Origin: Nicotiana tabacum
Lineage: Eukaryota; Streptophyta; Magnoliopsida; Solanales; Solanaceae
DNA: 64,000 nt
Assembly (NCBI RefSeq): GCF_000715075.1
Contig: NC_134095.1
Location: forward strand, 12,094,222 to 12,158,221
Direction: 5' to 3'
Positions 23,796 to 34,275 of the stretch are shown here, one piece after another; positions within the stretch are counted from its first letter, which is position 1, and every line of letters begins with the position of its first letter. Under the pieces are notes generated by a model. The model did no database searches and was not told the origin of the DNA. It worked only from the letters and a program-made list of their open reading frames with translations. Position numbers and translations under genes: made by a program.

Positions 23796-24259
23796 ATCAA
23801 TAAAAGATAAATAATAATAAAACATTTTTTTTGGAATTTTCAATTTTCATGATAAAACAAACTTGATTACAAAAGTTTAAAAACTGACCATACCGACAGA
23901 CTTTGACAAAAGACAACAAACGGTCTCGAAAATCAAATAACCTGCATACTCTAATCAAAGAATTACAAACTCAAAAACAAACAGTCAGATTCCTTCCCCT
24001 ATATGCCAATTTTAACCAAATGGTTGTTTTTGGCCCCTTCTTAATTTCACATGAATTTTAAGGTCGGGAAGGATTATTTTACGACCTTTCACAAATTTGT
24101 TCGTTATTTTACGAAAATAGCCCTTCGACAACTGAAAGATACTCTAAGGCTATCTCGGCAAGAACGGTTTTAAGACATCACCGAAGCCGGGCCGACTTAT
24201 TTTAACTAAAAATCAAACGGTATTCACTTGACCACTGACTATTTTCTTGTTTTTCAAAT

Positions 24260-24665
24260 AATAAAAGACCTGGTTTTGCAAACACGGCCTTTCAGCGCCT
24301 CAGGGACGAAGATTTTAAGGCTGTAAGGGTCAAAATCAAAACATAACCAAAGGTGATTGTTTATGCAAAATCAGCCTTCCGGCGTCCCGTTTGGGAACAT
24401 TTGGCTAATTTTGACAAAACGGCGTGACCCAACTTATTTATGACTCTCTTCTTATTTTTTTCAAATTAGAATAAAAGACTCGGTATTGCAAACACGGCCT
24501 TTCAGCGCCTCGGGGACGAAGAATTTAAGACTGTGTGGATAACCGATCAAAATTCTATAAGAATGACCAAATGTGGCCGTTTATACAAAGTCAGCCTTCC
24601 GGCGTCCCTTTTGGGGACACTTGGCTATATTTGACATGAGCGGCATTACCCGACTTATTTATGAC
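24260..24665 (-). repeat. Two-copy ~210-bp tandem repeat in the Ogre-1 leader
   Basis: Two adjacent units share AATAAAAGAC, GCAAACACGGCCTTTCAGCG, GGGACGAAGA, GTCAGCCTTCCGGCGTCCC-type and ACTTATTTATGAC blocks (plus-strand reading). The CGGCCTTTCAGCGCC / CCTTCCGGCG words suggest local inverted repeats. Confidence 0.7.
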
Positions 24666-24720
24666 AAAAATTCGACATTTTTTGGCTATTTTTGCAAAGG
24701 AGCGGTTGGACCCGATTAGG

Positions 24721-24768
24721 GCTGCCTACGTATCTCACATCCGGTGAGAATCAAACCAGCGTAGTTCG
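24721..24768 (-). other. Conserved Ogre motif, Ogre-1 copy in the leader
   Basis: Element strand: CGAACTACGCTGGTTTGATT...GAGATACGTAGGCAGC, about 750 nt into the leader. Confidence 0.75.
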
Positions 24769-25518
24769 CCACATATAAACTAAACTTTGTAAACAATACT
24801 CCTTTCTTCTCCAATAAATCAAACTAAAAAGAAATTTCAAAATTTTGGCAGGGTTTTGACACTACTTGGACATTGGTTTTATTTTTTTCTAAAAAAAATA
24901 AGTAGTTATCTCCTTACACTGCTATGTTTTTTTTTCTTTTTTTTCACAATTTTTTCAAAAATTCCTGATTTCAGAAACCGGTCAGCATGCGGATCTGAAG
25001 CAAATAAATGTGCAAAACAAACAGGATGCAGCAGGATGATCTTTTTCATTTCAGGTTGCTTGTCCTAGACGGACCCAACCCCTGTGTTGAGTCCCCTAAG
25101 TCAAATGCAACATGATGCAAATAAGCGTTACTACTAGGGATCCGGTCATGAGGTTTTGTTATACTAGGTTTATCCTGGGTATATGTTCTAGACTGTGTAC
25201 CCGAGCGGACAACTCGACTCGAGGAGGGGGCTACGTACCGGGAACCAAAAGGCCATCCGGCTTAGTAACTTGTCCGGCCTCTTTCTTATTTCGGGTATTG
25301 ACACTAACAGAATAGGGAGTCTCGACCAGCAAGCAAATCCCCGGAGGTAAGAAGAGAAGGGTTTCGGCACAGTTTGTATACAGTTCAGATAATATCAAAG
25401 CGGTAAAAGCAGCATTTAGCACATTAGGCTCAAACATGTAAAAATCAGATAAAGCCAAATATAACAATTTATCTAAGCTCGAATTCTGAACCCTGAACCA
25501 GAGATTCTGGGAAAAACG

Positions 25519-25536
25519 TCCCCAGCAGAGTCGCCA
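25519..25536 (-). other. Ogre-1 primer-binding site
   Basis: Minus-strand TGGCGACTCTGCTGGGGA, four bases inside the 5' LTR. The same 18-mer is the Ogre-2 site at 45497. Ogre elements are reported to use a tRNA-Arg primer, and this matches that type. Confidence 0.88.
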
Positions 25537-25540
25537 GAGC

Positions 25541-28500
25541 TGTCACACCTCCTTTTTCGCCCGCGCCACCCGCAAAAGGGGCGCGGAAGAGAGTTTTCTC
25601 CAATTAAAGGACAATCGAAACGGGATTTATTTATTTATTTCAGAGTCACCACTTGGGAGATTTATGGTGTCCCAAGTCAACGGTTGAATCCCGAATCGAA
25701 GAAAATATTGACTCTGTTTAACAGTCTGCGCCAGAAATCCGGATAATGAATTCTGTTAACCCGGGAGAAGGTGTTAGGCATTCCCGAGTTCCGTGGTTCT
25801 AGCACGGTCGCACAACTGTCATATTCGGCTTGATTATATGATATAATACATGTTGAACATATGTGCGAATTTAAACTTTTAACCGCTTTTATCATTATTA
25901 TTATTTTAACAGATAATTGCAACATCGTGAAAATATATCTCGAACCACGTCACATCAATGTACCCGTGGTTATCGACATATTTCGACTCTGTTGAGATTT
26001 GGATTTGGGTCACATAAATGTGCACCCGAGTTTAAGAAAATAAATTGTTAAAGACGCGCCTAAAGCGACTAGCGTATCATTATTTTGGGTAAGGCCGTGA
26101 AATTTGCTAAACGACCGATCCCGAAGTCTATACAATTATTAACCATTTATTGAGGGCCCCGCAACTTGTGCATTTTATTGGGTGAGGCTCATCTCATTTA
26201 TTTTAAAAAGATAATCCTAAAGTGCCTACATTTTTTCTATTAAATTTGTCTCTAAAAAATGAAAGAGAAAAGGTCCTAATTTATTTACATGCTTACGAGT
26301 TGTTATAGTCGGGTTCCGAACGTAATTTGTTAAATTAGAATGTAAACACAATATGGACAGCCCGTTGGCCAACGTGGACCCAGGCCTAACGTGTATGGCA
26401 CAAAACTGGACTTGGGCCACCCCATTCATATGTTACTACCTAGTTACATTATACTAGGCATGTTCACAGTTTGTCAAATTAAAAAAAAACTTGGCAATCT
26501 AATTTTAATCCTAGACCATTTACATGCTCAAATTAACCAATAGTATCTAGCTAAACAATATTCCTACAAGTTCCGAAACGGTCTATTCGTTTAATGAGCT
26601 AACTGTTGAATGTTTAAGAATAGTCTAAATCAGCTAACATGCTTTTTGAGACATGATAATCATCCAACAATAACGAACTAACTGGATAGAGTTACTACAC
26701 CATTTATTTATTTTTTAGGCAATACATAGACAGTTCGTCCACTAAGCTACTGTCAGATGTTCCATTATATATATTAAACAACTACATGATTCTGATTTAG
26801 AGGAAGCTAAATAATGTATATATACAAATAAAATTCATAATATAACTAGGATAATTCAGAACTTCAACTCTTCATTTCATATTCATGCTTCATGTTTCAG
26901 TTTACAATGTCAGTTGTGTACCTGATATTGAAAGCAAAAGAAAAAGAAGATCAACAGGAATGCAGTAGCATACAACAACAGCAACACCCAGCAACCAGTA
27001 ACAACCAGCAACGAGAAACCAGTGACAGATTTTAAAATCAAGATAAAAATCCAGCAAACCAGTGAAGTAATGGCAAACAACCAACCAAACTCAAGGAACA
27101 AATCAAACGAAAATCCAGAAACACCAACAACAATCAACGGGCAGAAACAAAGTGAATCTTTTTTTAGATTGAAAGACCAGTTAATGTTTAACCCTTAAAT
27201 TCTGACCCCTCTGTATATCCAGTGTATGCAGATTGTATATCGGGTGTATACTACTCTCTCTTTCGAATCTCCTTCGAAATGTTTTCTCAATATTCAGCCA
27301 ATCCCCTATCCCCTTTCAATATTTTTCGGAATTCTCTCTCTATTTTCGGAATCCCCCTTTTCTCAATATCCAGCCCCCTTTATTTGTGTCCAGCTCCTCT
27401 ATTTATTTACCAACTTCCAGCATTTTAAAATTAAATCCCACTATCTTCTACCCATCCCTCTTTAACTTCCCATTATCTTCTACCCATCCCCTTTTAACTT
27501 CCCACTATCTAATATTTTGTCCCCCACTATATTAAACAATGTATTAATTCCCACTAACACATATCTTTCCCTTATTTAAATCACTTATTGCCCCACTACC
27601 GCATGTTTTGTCCCCAACTATATTAAACAACATATAAATTCCCCACCACTATGTCTTGTCCCCCACTATGTATTATTTTAATATTATTTAATACTTAGTG
27701 GACAGAGCACTCATTAATTATTTTTAAGACTCTTTTAAAATCCCGAAAATGCCCTTGAAAATACTACAATTTACCATTCTACCCCTGAAAATACTACAAT
27801 TTACCATTCTACCCCCATCAGCTATATCCAATTCTCCTAAATTAATTAACCAAACTATAGCAACTATAACCAATTCCTAATCAAATTTCATCAACAAATA
27901 ATCAACTTCTCCATAATAAACTTGCCAAATTAACAACATTCATGAATTACTAACAGAGTCAGATTCATATCAACAAACTTAACAGGACAAACAAGTAGAT
28001 TTAAATCACTAAACTCAGCATCAGTTGAACTCAAACTAAATCAAACAACATCATAACAAAGAATGATTCAAACTAAATCAAAAACTAAAGACCAACACAT
28101 AAACACTCACATTAAATCACTTGATGAAAAACTAACAAACTTCAAACAAACAATGAACCCGAATTAAATCTAACACATTCCTATATTAAAACTAAACAAG
28201 AACAATGAATAAAAACAAACTGAAGAAATAATCAAGAAATGATAAACAACGAACAAGAAAAGAATCAATCATATACTGATTTCAAATCTGAGAATATCAA
28301 ACAAAATACGGACAGAAATGAAACTTAAACCAACTAACCGGAAATGAACAACGACGAACTCGAAAGGCAATGGAAAAACTCGAACCAAGACTGTCAACGA
28401 CCTAACGGATCTCGACTCAACAGGAACATTACACCAAATGGAACGATAAACTTGAAAGTCAGTCGACAAACTCAAACGAACTCTCCTCGAGCTTTAAACG

Positions 28501-29677
28501 AACTCCATTGATGAAACAAACTTTCGTCGCCATTTTCCGGTGGTGATGGAGTTCAGTCGACGAAGAAGGAGAAAGGGACAGTAGCAACGCTGCTTGTCAA
28601 TGAACTGGTGGAGCTAGCCGGAGCTCGACGAAGACGAAGGAAGGTGAAGCTGGCTGGACGTAGCAGACGAAGTAGTAGAAGGTGCAGCAGCCATGGAAGC
28701 TCGACGAGGGCAACAACAATGGTTGACGCAGCAGCGATGGTTGCTCGTCCATGGCCGACGGGGAGGCTGTTGAGATTAAGCAGCAACAGTGGAATGGCTG
28801 GAGCTTGACGAAGAAGACGAAGACGAAAAAGCAGCAAGGGTGGTCGACGAGAGGGAAGCTATGGTTGTTTGGACGTTGGGTTTCAATGGCGGATGGGGAG
28901 GGTCGTTGGTGGTTGAAGCTGGGGTGGTGATGACGAGAGGGCAGCCATGGGACGTGAGAGGGAGGGCAGAAGCAGCAAGGGAAGCCATAGGAGGGGGTGT
29001 TGGAGCTGGGGAAGGGGGCGTTGAAAGCTTGGGGAAGATGAAGAGGAGGGGGTGACTTTAGTTTTTAGAGTTTTTCTTCAAAACAAAACCAAATGGAAGA
29101 AAGGGTGGGGGGTGTTTACTTGGGGTTATGGGGCGGACCGGGTCGGGTCGACCCGGTAGGAGTTTATTTGGTTTGGGCCATGGTTGATTTAAATTAGAAG
29201 GTGGCCCAATTCGATTTTTCTTCTTCCTTTATTTCCATTTTTTCTTCTTCTTTTATTTTTTTCTTAAACTAAAACTAAATTCCAAAAAAATCCTAAATTA
29301 TCCTATAGAATTAAATTAATTTATAAAAGTGCTAATTAACTCTTAATAACAATTAACACACAATTAAATAGCAATTACGATAAAATCACACAATTTGGAC
29401 ATTAAATGCTAAAAATGCACATACATTATTTTTTGTGATTTTTCATTTTTGTAAAACAAACTTAATTGTTCCTAATTGTAGAACTAAATCCTAAATGCAA
29501 ATGCGACATATTTTTGTATTTTTTTATATTAATTTCACAAATAAACATGCACAGACAAATATAAATAATTATCCAAAAATGCCACGAAATTCTCAAAATT
29601 GCACACAAAAGGAAAATTATTTTATTTTGAATTTTTTGGCAGTAATTCTCATATAGGACAAAAATCACGTGCTTACA
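25541..29677 (-). mobile_element. Ogre-1 5' LTR
   Basis: 4137 bp. On the minus strand it starts TGTAAGCACGTGATTTTTG and ends GGAGGTGTGACA next to the primer-binding site. It holds a GC-rich, CAG/GAC-rich island (28550-29050) and the 10-bp palindrome GGGTCGACCC near 29150. Open frames in the island (Ser/Ala-rich) are low-complexity and not credible genes. Confidence 0.93.
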
Positions 29678-30100
29678 GCTACACCCCGACCAACAAAACA
29701 AACATTAAGGTTTATATCCCATTAGATAAACACCTAGGTGATGGTCATAACCCTAAGCTTTTTACAAAACTTGAAAAACAACAAAAGATAATTTCTTAGT
29801 TTTATTTCTTAATCTTGCAATCTTAGTTTAAAATAGACCTAGAAATAACCCAAATTTATGGAAGTGTAAATTGAGATGGTTCAAACTCATACACTATACT
29901 ATATACTCCTAACTCCTATTCATAGCTCCCTGTAAAAATTGACTCCGACTCCTTGTTGGGTATTACTATTGCAATCGACCGTTTCATAACCTTAAATTGA
30001 GGTGTGACTTGGACGAGATCACATAGCAGGTTTAACCTGCTTTTATACAATCCAAAATCTATCACACATAATCTTTATCATTTTCCTTTCTTACTCAGCA

Positions 30101-30653
30101 ATGGGTTCTACTGAAACCCCTGTTACTTCTTCTTCTTCTACTACTCGAGTTGTTATATCTGCAACTTCTCCTGTAGTAGGAATTGTCGACTCAACTCACC
30201 CTTATTATCTTCATCCCTCGGATTATCCAGAGATGAATTTGGTTTCTTCAGTTTTAAATGGAAAAGGTTATGGAGGTTGGAGGAGAGCTGTTGTGATTGC
30301 TCTCTCTACTAAAAACAAACTAGGGTTCGTTGATGGATCCCTAGTTGTCCCTGAGGCAGACTCTGGACTGCAAAAGGCTTGGGCTCGTAGCAATGGCATA
30401 GTCCTCTCTTGGCTGTTGAAATCCTTGTCAAAAGAAATAGTTGAATGTGTACACTATTCTTAAAGTGCAAATCATTTGTGGAGTGACCTGGAGGATAAAA
30501 GTTTGTCAGAAAAATGGAGCAAAGCTATTTCAATTGCAAAAAGGACTTAGTGTTGTGGTGCAAGGTAACACAAGTGTGTCTACTTACTTCACTAAGATGC
30601 AAATCCTACGGGATGAACTTGATGCACTTAATACTTTTTCTACTTGTGTGTGA
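30101..30653 (+). pseudogene. Copia-type gag, N-terminal fragment
   Basis: The first 120 codons read MGSTETPVTSSSS..., then HPYYLHPSDYPEMNLVSSVL, NGKGYGGWRRAVVIALSTKN and KLGFVDGSLVVPE. This is the typical Ty1/Copia gag N-terminal domain (Retrotran_gag_3 type). After a stop at 30461 and a frame change, the following gag part continues as AKLFQLQKGLSVVVQGNTSV and STYFTKMQILRDELDALNTF (UBN2-like). Homology stops at about 30650, where CACTA-like sequence begins. No LTR, zinc knuckle or pol of this element is present. Confidence 0.85.
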
Positions 30654-31030
30654 GATTGCTACAATATTTTAGGCCTTTAACCATACTTGAAAAGTGTGGC
30701 CTAAACTATCAAAAAGTATGACCTTTGATCAAAGGCCGCACTTTCCAACCTAAGGCAACACTTTTTCAGTGGTGGCCTATACTAGCGTAACCTTTGCCCT
30801 AAGGCAACGCTTTACAAGTGTTGCCTTAGAAGCCACGCTCGAAAAACGTGTCCTTAATAGTAACAAATACCATGCTTGTAGTACCCTCTATGGAAATGCT
30901 TTTCATGTACAATGGCAACACATTAATAGTGTAGTCTTAGCTAGTCTTTAGGCCACCTTTTCAAGCGTAGCTCCTAAAATAACACTTGTAAATCGTGGCT
31001 TTTGCTGCTATATAGGCCATTTACCAATTT
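30654..31030. mobile_element. CACTA-like subterminal repeat region (tentative)
   Basis: Begins GCTACAATATTTTAGGCC, similar to a CACTA terminal repeat (CACTACAA...). Densely packed variants of AAGTGTGGCC, AAGGCCGCAC, AAGGCAACGC and GTGTTGCCTTA in both orientations follow. Mixed-orientation short repeats near an end are the hallmark of CACTA (En/Spm) elements. No transposase was recognised and the other end is not defined. Confidence 0.45.
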
Positions 31031-32204
31031 CTTTGGCTACACTTTTGAATCTGACAATTTTTTCTAAGCTATACAGCATTCTTTATATATATACATGCCA
31101 TGCTTTTATTATAAAGAATTTACTTTTTTTATATCCGATAATCACTTTAAGTATGAAAATCTCAAGCACTCAATTAACTAAAAGATAACAAAAGATAGTT
31201 CAAATTCATATACTTGCAATTATAATATTAAGAAAATAAATAAATCTCGTGTGTAATACATTACTGAATAAAGCAAATTGCTTCAAGGTACATGCTAATA
31301 ATTAACTTTAAAAAATCAACAGTAATTATTTTAGTATTAGGAAAAACAAAAATTATAATTGTCCAAGGTTTTCATCATTAAACTCCCGCAGATCAAATTG
31401 CCTTTTGGCTACCATTTCCAATTTGCTCACCAAAATATTCCTACAAATTCAAAATAAAATTAGTAATTAGATAGAAATCAATAACATGCAAGTGCAAACT
31501 CAAAGTAATGTGGCAGCGTTTTCCCCTTAATTAGCGTATTCCAAAAGTAATATTTTTGCATTGTAATTAGCATTTTCTTTGTGCTTTTATGAAATATATA
31601 TATGAGAAAATAAAAGGAAAAAAAAGAAGGATGCATTCAAATATCAATTTGTCATGTCCATTACAGTAAGACTAATATACATTCACTCGATCATGTCAAT
31701 TATAGAAAGACATCCAGATTATCAGTTGATACGGTGATGCTATTACACAAAAGAAAGATCCAAAAAATAATGGGTTTGACGAGAAAGTTAAATACACAGA
31801 TACATTTTATATATTTAATGATAACGTGAGAAACGGTACAACTCGCAAACTATGTATTATGAAATACGTAATGGATAAAAAATCAGTCAATTAGTTAATC
31901 ATTCACACTTTCAATTTTCAACGGACTCTTTATTTCTCCCAATTTAACCAGACTAGATTTTTTTTCCGGTAAGTAACTTGAATGTCTTTCCTTAAATGGC
32001 AACCTTACTCTTTCTCCCATTACCGAATAGGAAAATCAACTTGATTAGTTTCCCTCAACATTAGCTTATAATAGTATGTTTTCTCATAGATATTAAGTTT
32101 TTCAGAATATCAAACTATATCTCTAAGAACTTCTCTTTATAATTCTAAACAAGTGGTGTCTAACCCTTCATTCAAACAGGGAAAAAGAGTCAAATTTGCT
32201 CCTA

Positions 32205-32219
32205 CACTATAAAAAATAG
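32205..32219 (+). mobile_element. CACTA terminal-repeat-like word
   Basis: CACTATAAAAAATAG, one change from a common plant CACTA terminus (CACTACAAAAAA...). It is followed by GACCTAAAACAGGCCTAGTG, in the style of subterminal repeats. The partner end was not found. Confidence 0.35.
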
Positions 32220-32639
32220 ACCTAAAACAGGCCTAGTGTGCCATGGTAACCTAAACCATCAAAAATATATTTTCAAAAATCGAACCACGGGTTGATCCAG
32301 AGGAACGTGGAACATGTTGGCCTCACCGCCCATGCACTCTTCACTATCAACTACCCCTACAAGATTATCAAGTTCAACATAAGACTTGGTATGAAATATG
32401 AATCCACTACTTCCAAATAAAAATAACAGCATTTAAAACATGCCAAAATTGTTCATATGCACTAGAATTGAGCAAGATATGCATAAAAAGAAGAAAATTG
32501 AACATAATTTCAACAAATTATGCATATTATGACACTTAAATATTCACATACGATGTGCATTTTCCAAGGCTACCACAAATGACCAGAAATACAAAACACT
32601 ATAAAAATAATGTGCAGAGATGCATAATTTGTTGAAACA

Positions 32640-32820
32640 TTATACAGAAATACAAAATGCTGAAAAGTGCAGAAATACAGGAAATGCAGAAACTCTGTGT
32701 AAAAATGCAAAAATACAGAAACACTGCGCAAAATACAAAAAATTGTTAAAACGATGAGCAGAGATGCGACACACTGCAAAAATACAAAATATTGCAGAAA
32801 CACAAAAACGTTACAAAAAT
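32640..32820. repeat. Degenerate GCAGAAATACAAAA repeat
   Basis: About ten imperfect copies of GCAGAAATACAAAA-like words with varying spacing. The minus-strand Phe/Leu/Cys-rich open frame across it is a by-product. Confidence 0.6.
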
Positions 32821-33521
32821 TCTGGTGTATTGACAAAATTCAATCTTACAACTCTATATATTTTCACTATAAAAGTTTTTGTTGGTGTAATAGCAGAATA
32901 TAACAAAGATACTATGATATAACAAAGATACAAAAGTTTAAAGGTATGAAAATACAAAAGATAACTGCTAAACTATCAAGTTGCATATATACCTGCTCAA
33001 ATATCTATGTGCTTCCTTAATTTTGCTAGTCCACAACCTTCCCTAGTTGGATTTGAACCACCCAACAATAATAATAGAAAAAGAGCATGTTATTACTATA
33101 TAACTTGCTTAAATACTTCAGCTAATATGATGGTAATATTATTACTTCCCTTTCACTTCTCTGGTTGTATATTTCAAAAATAAAGGACTTAGACTTTTTT
33201 CCATATATTCTAATATGATGCACTATGGTTCTTCAAATTACAATATTTACTTGAGGCACGAAAAATCATAACGAAATGCTTTAAATTTAGGTAACCAAAT
33301 AAGATCAAAATGCTTACATATGCAGCTTTAGATTTTAACAAAAGAGAGTTAAAAGTAACAAATCTAGTAACTTCTACCAATACGAAAATGGAGAATCTGC
33401 ATATATAAAGTAAATAGACAAAAAATCATCAAAAAACAAAAAAAAATGAATATTACTGCTGGAGTTTCTTGCGTGTCTATAATTAGTATTTTCCCTAGCA
33501 TTGTCAAATTAATTGCATTGG

Positions 33522-34275
33522 TGTAGACATATAATTTTTTATCCTCCCCGAGATTTTACACCATTTAGTGCTTATATATTTAGCTTAGGTCTAATATCGC
33601 TATTTTAATTAGTTTTGACTCTTTTAATTTATTTTATCACAAAAATAAAAATTACAAAAATAGTTTCATTAATGTTTTGTAGTCATACTATTTTACTAGG
33701 ATTTTTATTTTTATATAATCTTAAAAAATACCAACCACTCAAATACTTAAACTAACCACCAACAGTACCCCCCCCCCCCACACGCATAGATAGGGAACGG
33801 ACAGAAAAAGAGTGACGAGAGGGAGGAGAACAGAGAGAGAGCGTAAACATACGGACTTTTGCTTCTGATTTTCTATTTGGAATCCGATGGAGTTTGATTA
33901 AGGTCGTTTTGGTTTCAAGCTTTCCGGTGTCGATTCGAGTTTTTATTTGCGGTTCTTTACATTTTCGAGTTCAAAGCAGTGAAATAATTAATTTTTAGCT
34001 ATATCAAGGTCCGACTCTAACTCTATTTGTTATTTAATTTTCAGATTTGTTTCTCTTGATGCCACATATGGAATCTTTGTTCGATTACCTATTATTTTAG
34101 TTCTTTCTTGAAATTTTCTCTGTTTCATTAAGGAGGACTATATTATCATTTAGTTTATGTAACTTTTTTTTAACAGTAAGTTTTAAGTGGCTAAATTTGG
34201 TTAAAAGCTTAGGTGAGATCCTCATGTTAATCTGAATTTTGGCTATCTATAAGATGTCTTCTTGGATGGGGGTAG
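33522..34275 (+). mobile_element. Ogre-2 5' LTR, first part
   Basis: The first ~200 bp match 53469-53680. It continues through a poly-C run (33768-33779) and GA-rich DNA to the Tekay insertion. It ends in GGTAG, the 5' copy of the Tekay target duplication. Confidence 0.85.

Larger units (their letters stand above)
23796..25518 (-). other. Ogre-1 5' leader, noncoding
   Basis: Between the primer-binding site and the gag relic. No credible ORF. It contains one conserved Ogre motif copy (24721-24768) and a two-copy ~210-bp repeat (24260-24665). A second motif copy lies just left at 23751-23795. No trace of the extra ORF1 known upstream of gag in some Ogre elements was recognised. Confidence 0.6.
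14750..29677 (-). mobile_element. Ogre-1: complete non-autonomous Ogre/Tat element
   Basis: A 14.9-kb element on the minus strand with two ~4.1-kb LTRs (25541-29677 and 14750-18858). It has a primer-binding site, a polypurine tract and a perfect 5-bp target duplication GCTAC (14745-14749 and 29678-29682). The LTRs look nearly identical over long spot-checked stretches, so the insertion is fairly recent. The 6.7-kb interior has lost almost all coding sequence: only the end of gag (23319-23552) and a diverged relic of the integrase C-terminus (22643-22900) remain. LTR start, polypurine tract and noncoding modules match Ogre-3, so it probably used proteins of a related autonomous element. Confidence 0.93.
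13592..30021 (+). mobile_element. 3' LTR of the Athila-like element, split by Ogre-1
   Basis: Starts TGATAATTGGGG right after the polypurine tract and ends GGACGAGATCA at 30021. The LTR proper is 13592-14749 plus 29683-30021 (about 1.5 kb); the middle is the Ogre-1 insertion with GCTAC duplicated on both sides. It contains CpG words and a TATA box (see 13790-14185). The last 250 bp match the minus-strand LTR end at 5918-6170. The element's own 5' LTR and gag-pol are not identified in the window, so its target duplication cannot be checked. Confidence 0.85.
31353..33042 (-). pseudogene. Possible two-exon relic (unknown protein, last two exons)
   Basis: Candidate exon 33042-32993 (50 nt: GRLWTSKIKEAHRYLS) has AG before it (TCCAACTAG) and GT after it (CAG|GTATAT). 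Candidate terminal exon 31440-31353 follows AATTTGTAG and reads NILVSKLEMVAKRQFDLREF and on to a TAA stop. The two splice in phase (AG + G = Arg). Codon content looks protein-like, but the product is not recognised and no upstream exon was found. It could be the tail of a host gene, a transposase gene end, or chance. Confidence 0.25.
31031..33521. other. AT-rich DNA without a recognised gene
   Basis: Between the CACTA-like block and the start of the Ogre-2 LTR. It contains a CACTA-like word, a degenerate GCAGAAATACAAAA repeat (32640-32820) and two phase-compatible minus-strand exon-like stretches. Otherwise I see no gene. Confidence 0.5.
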
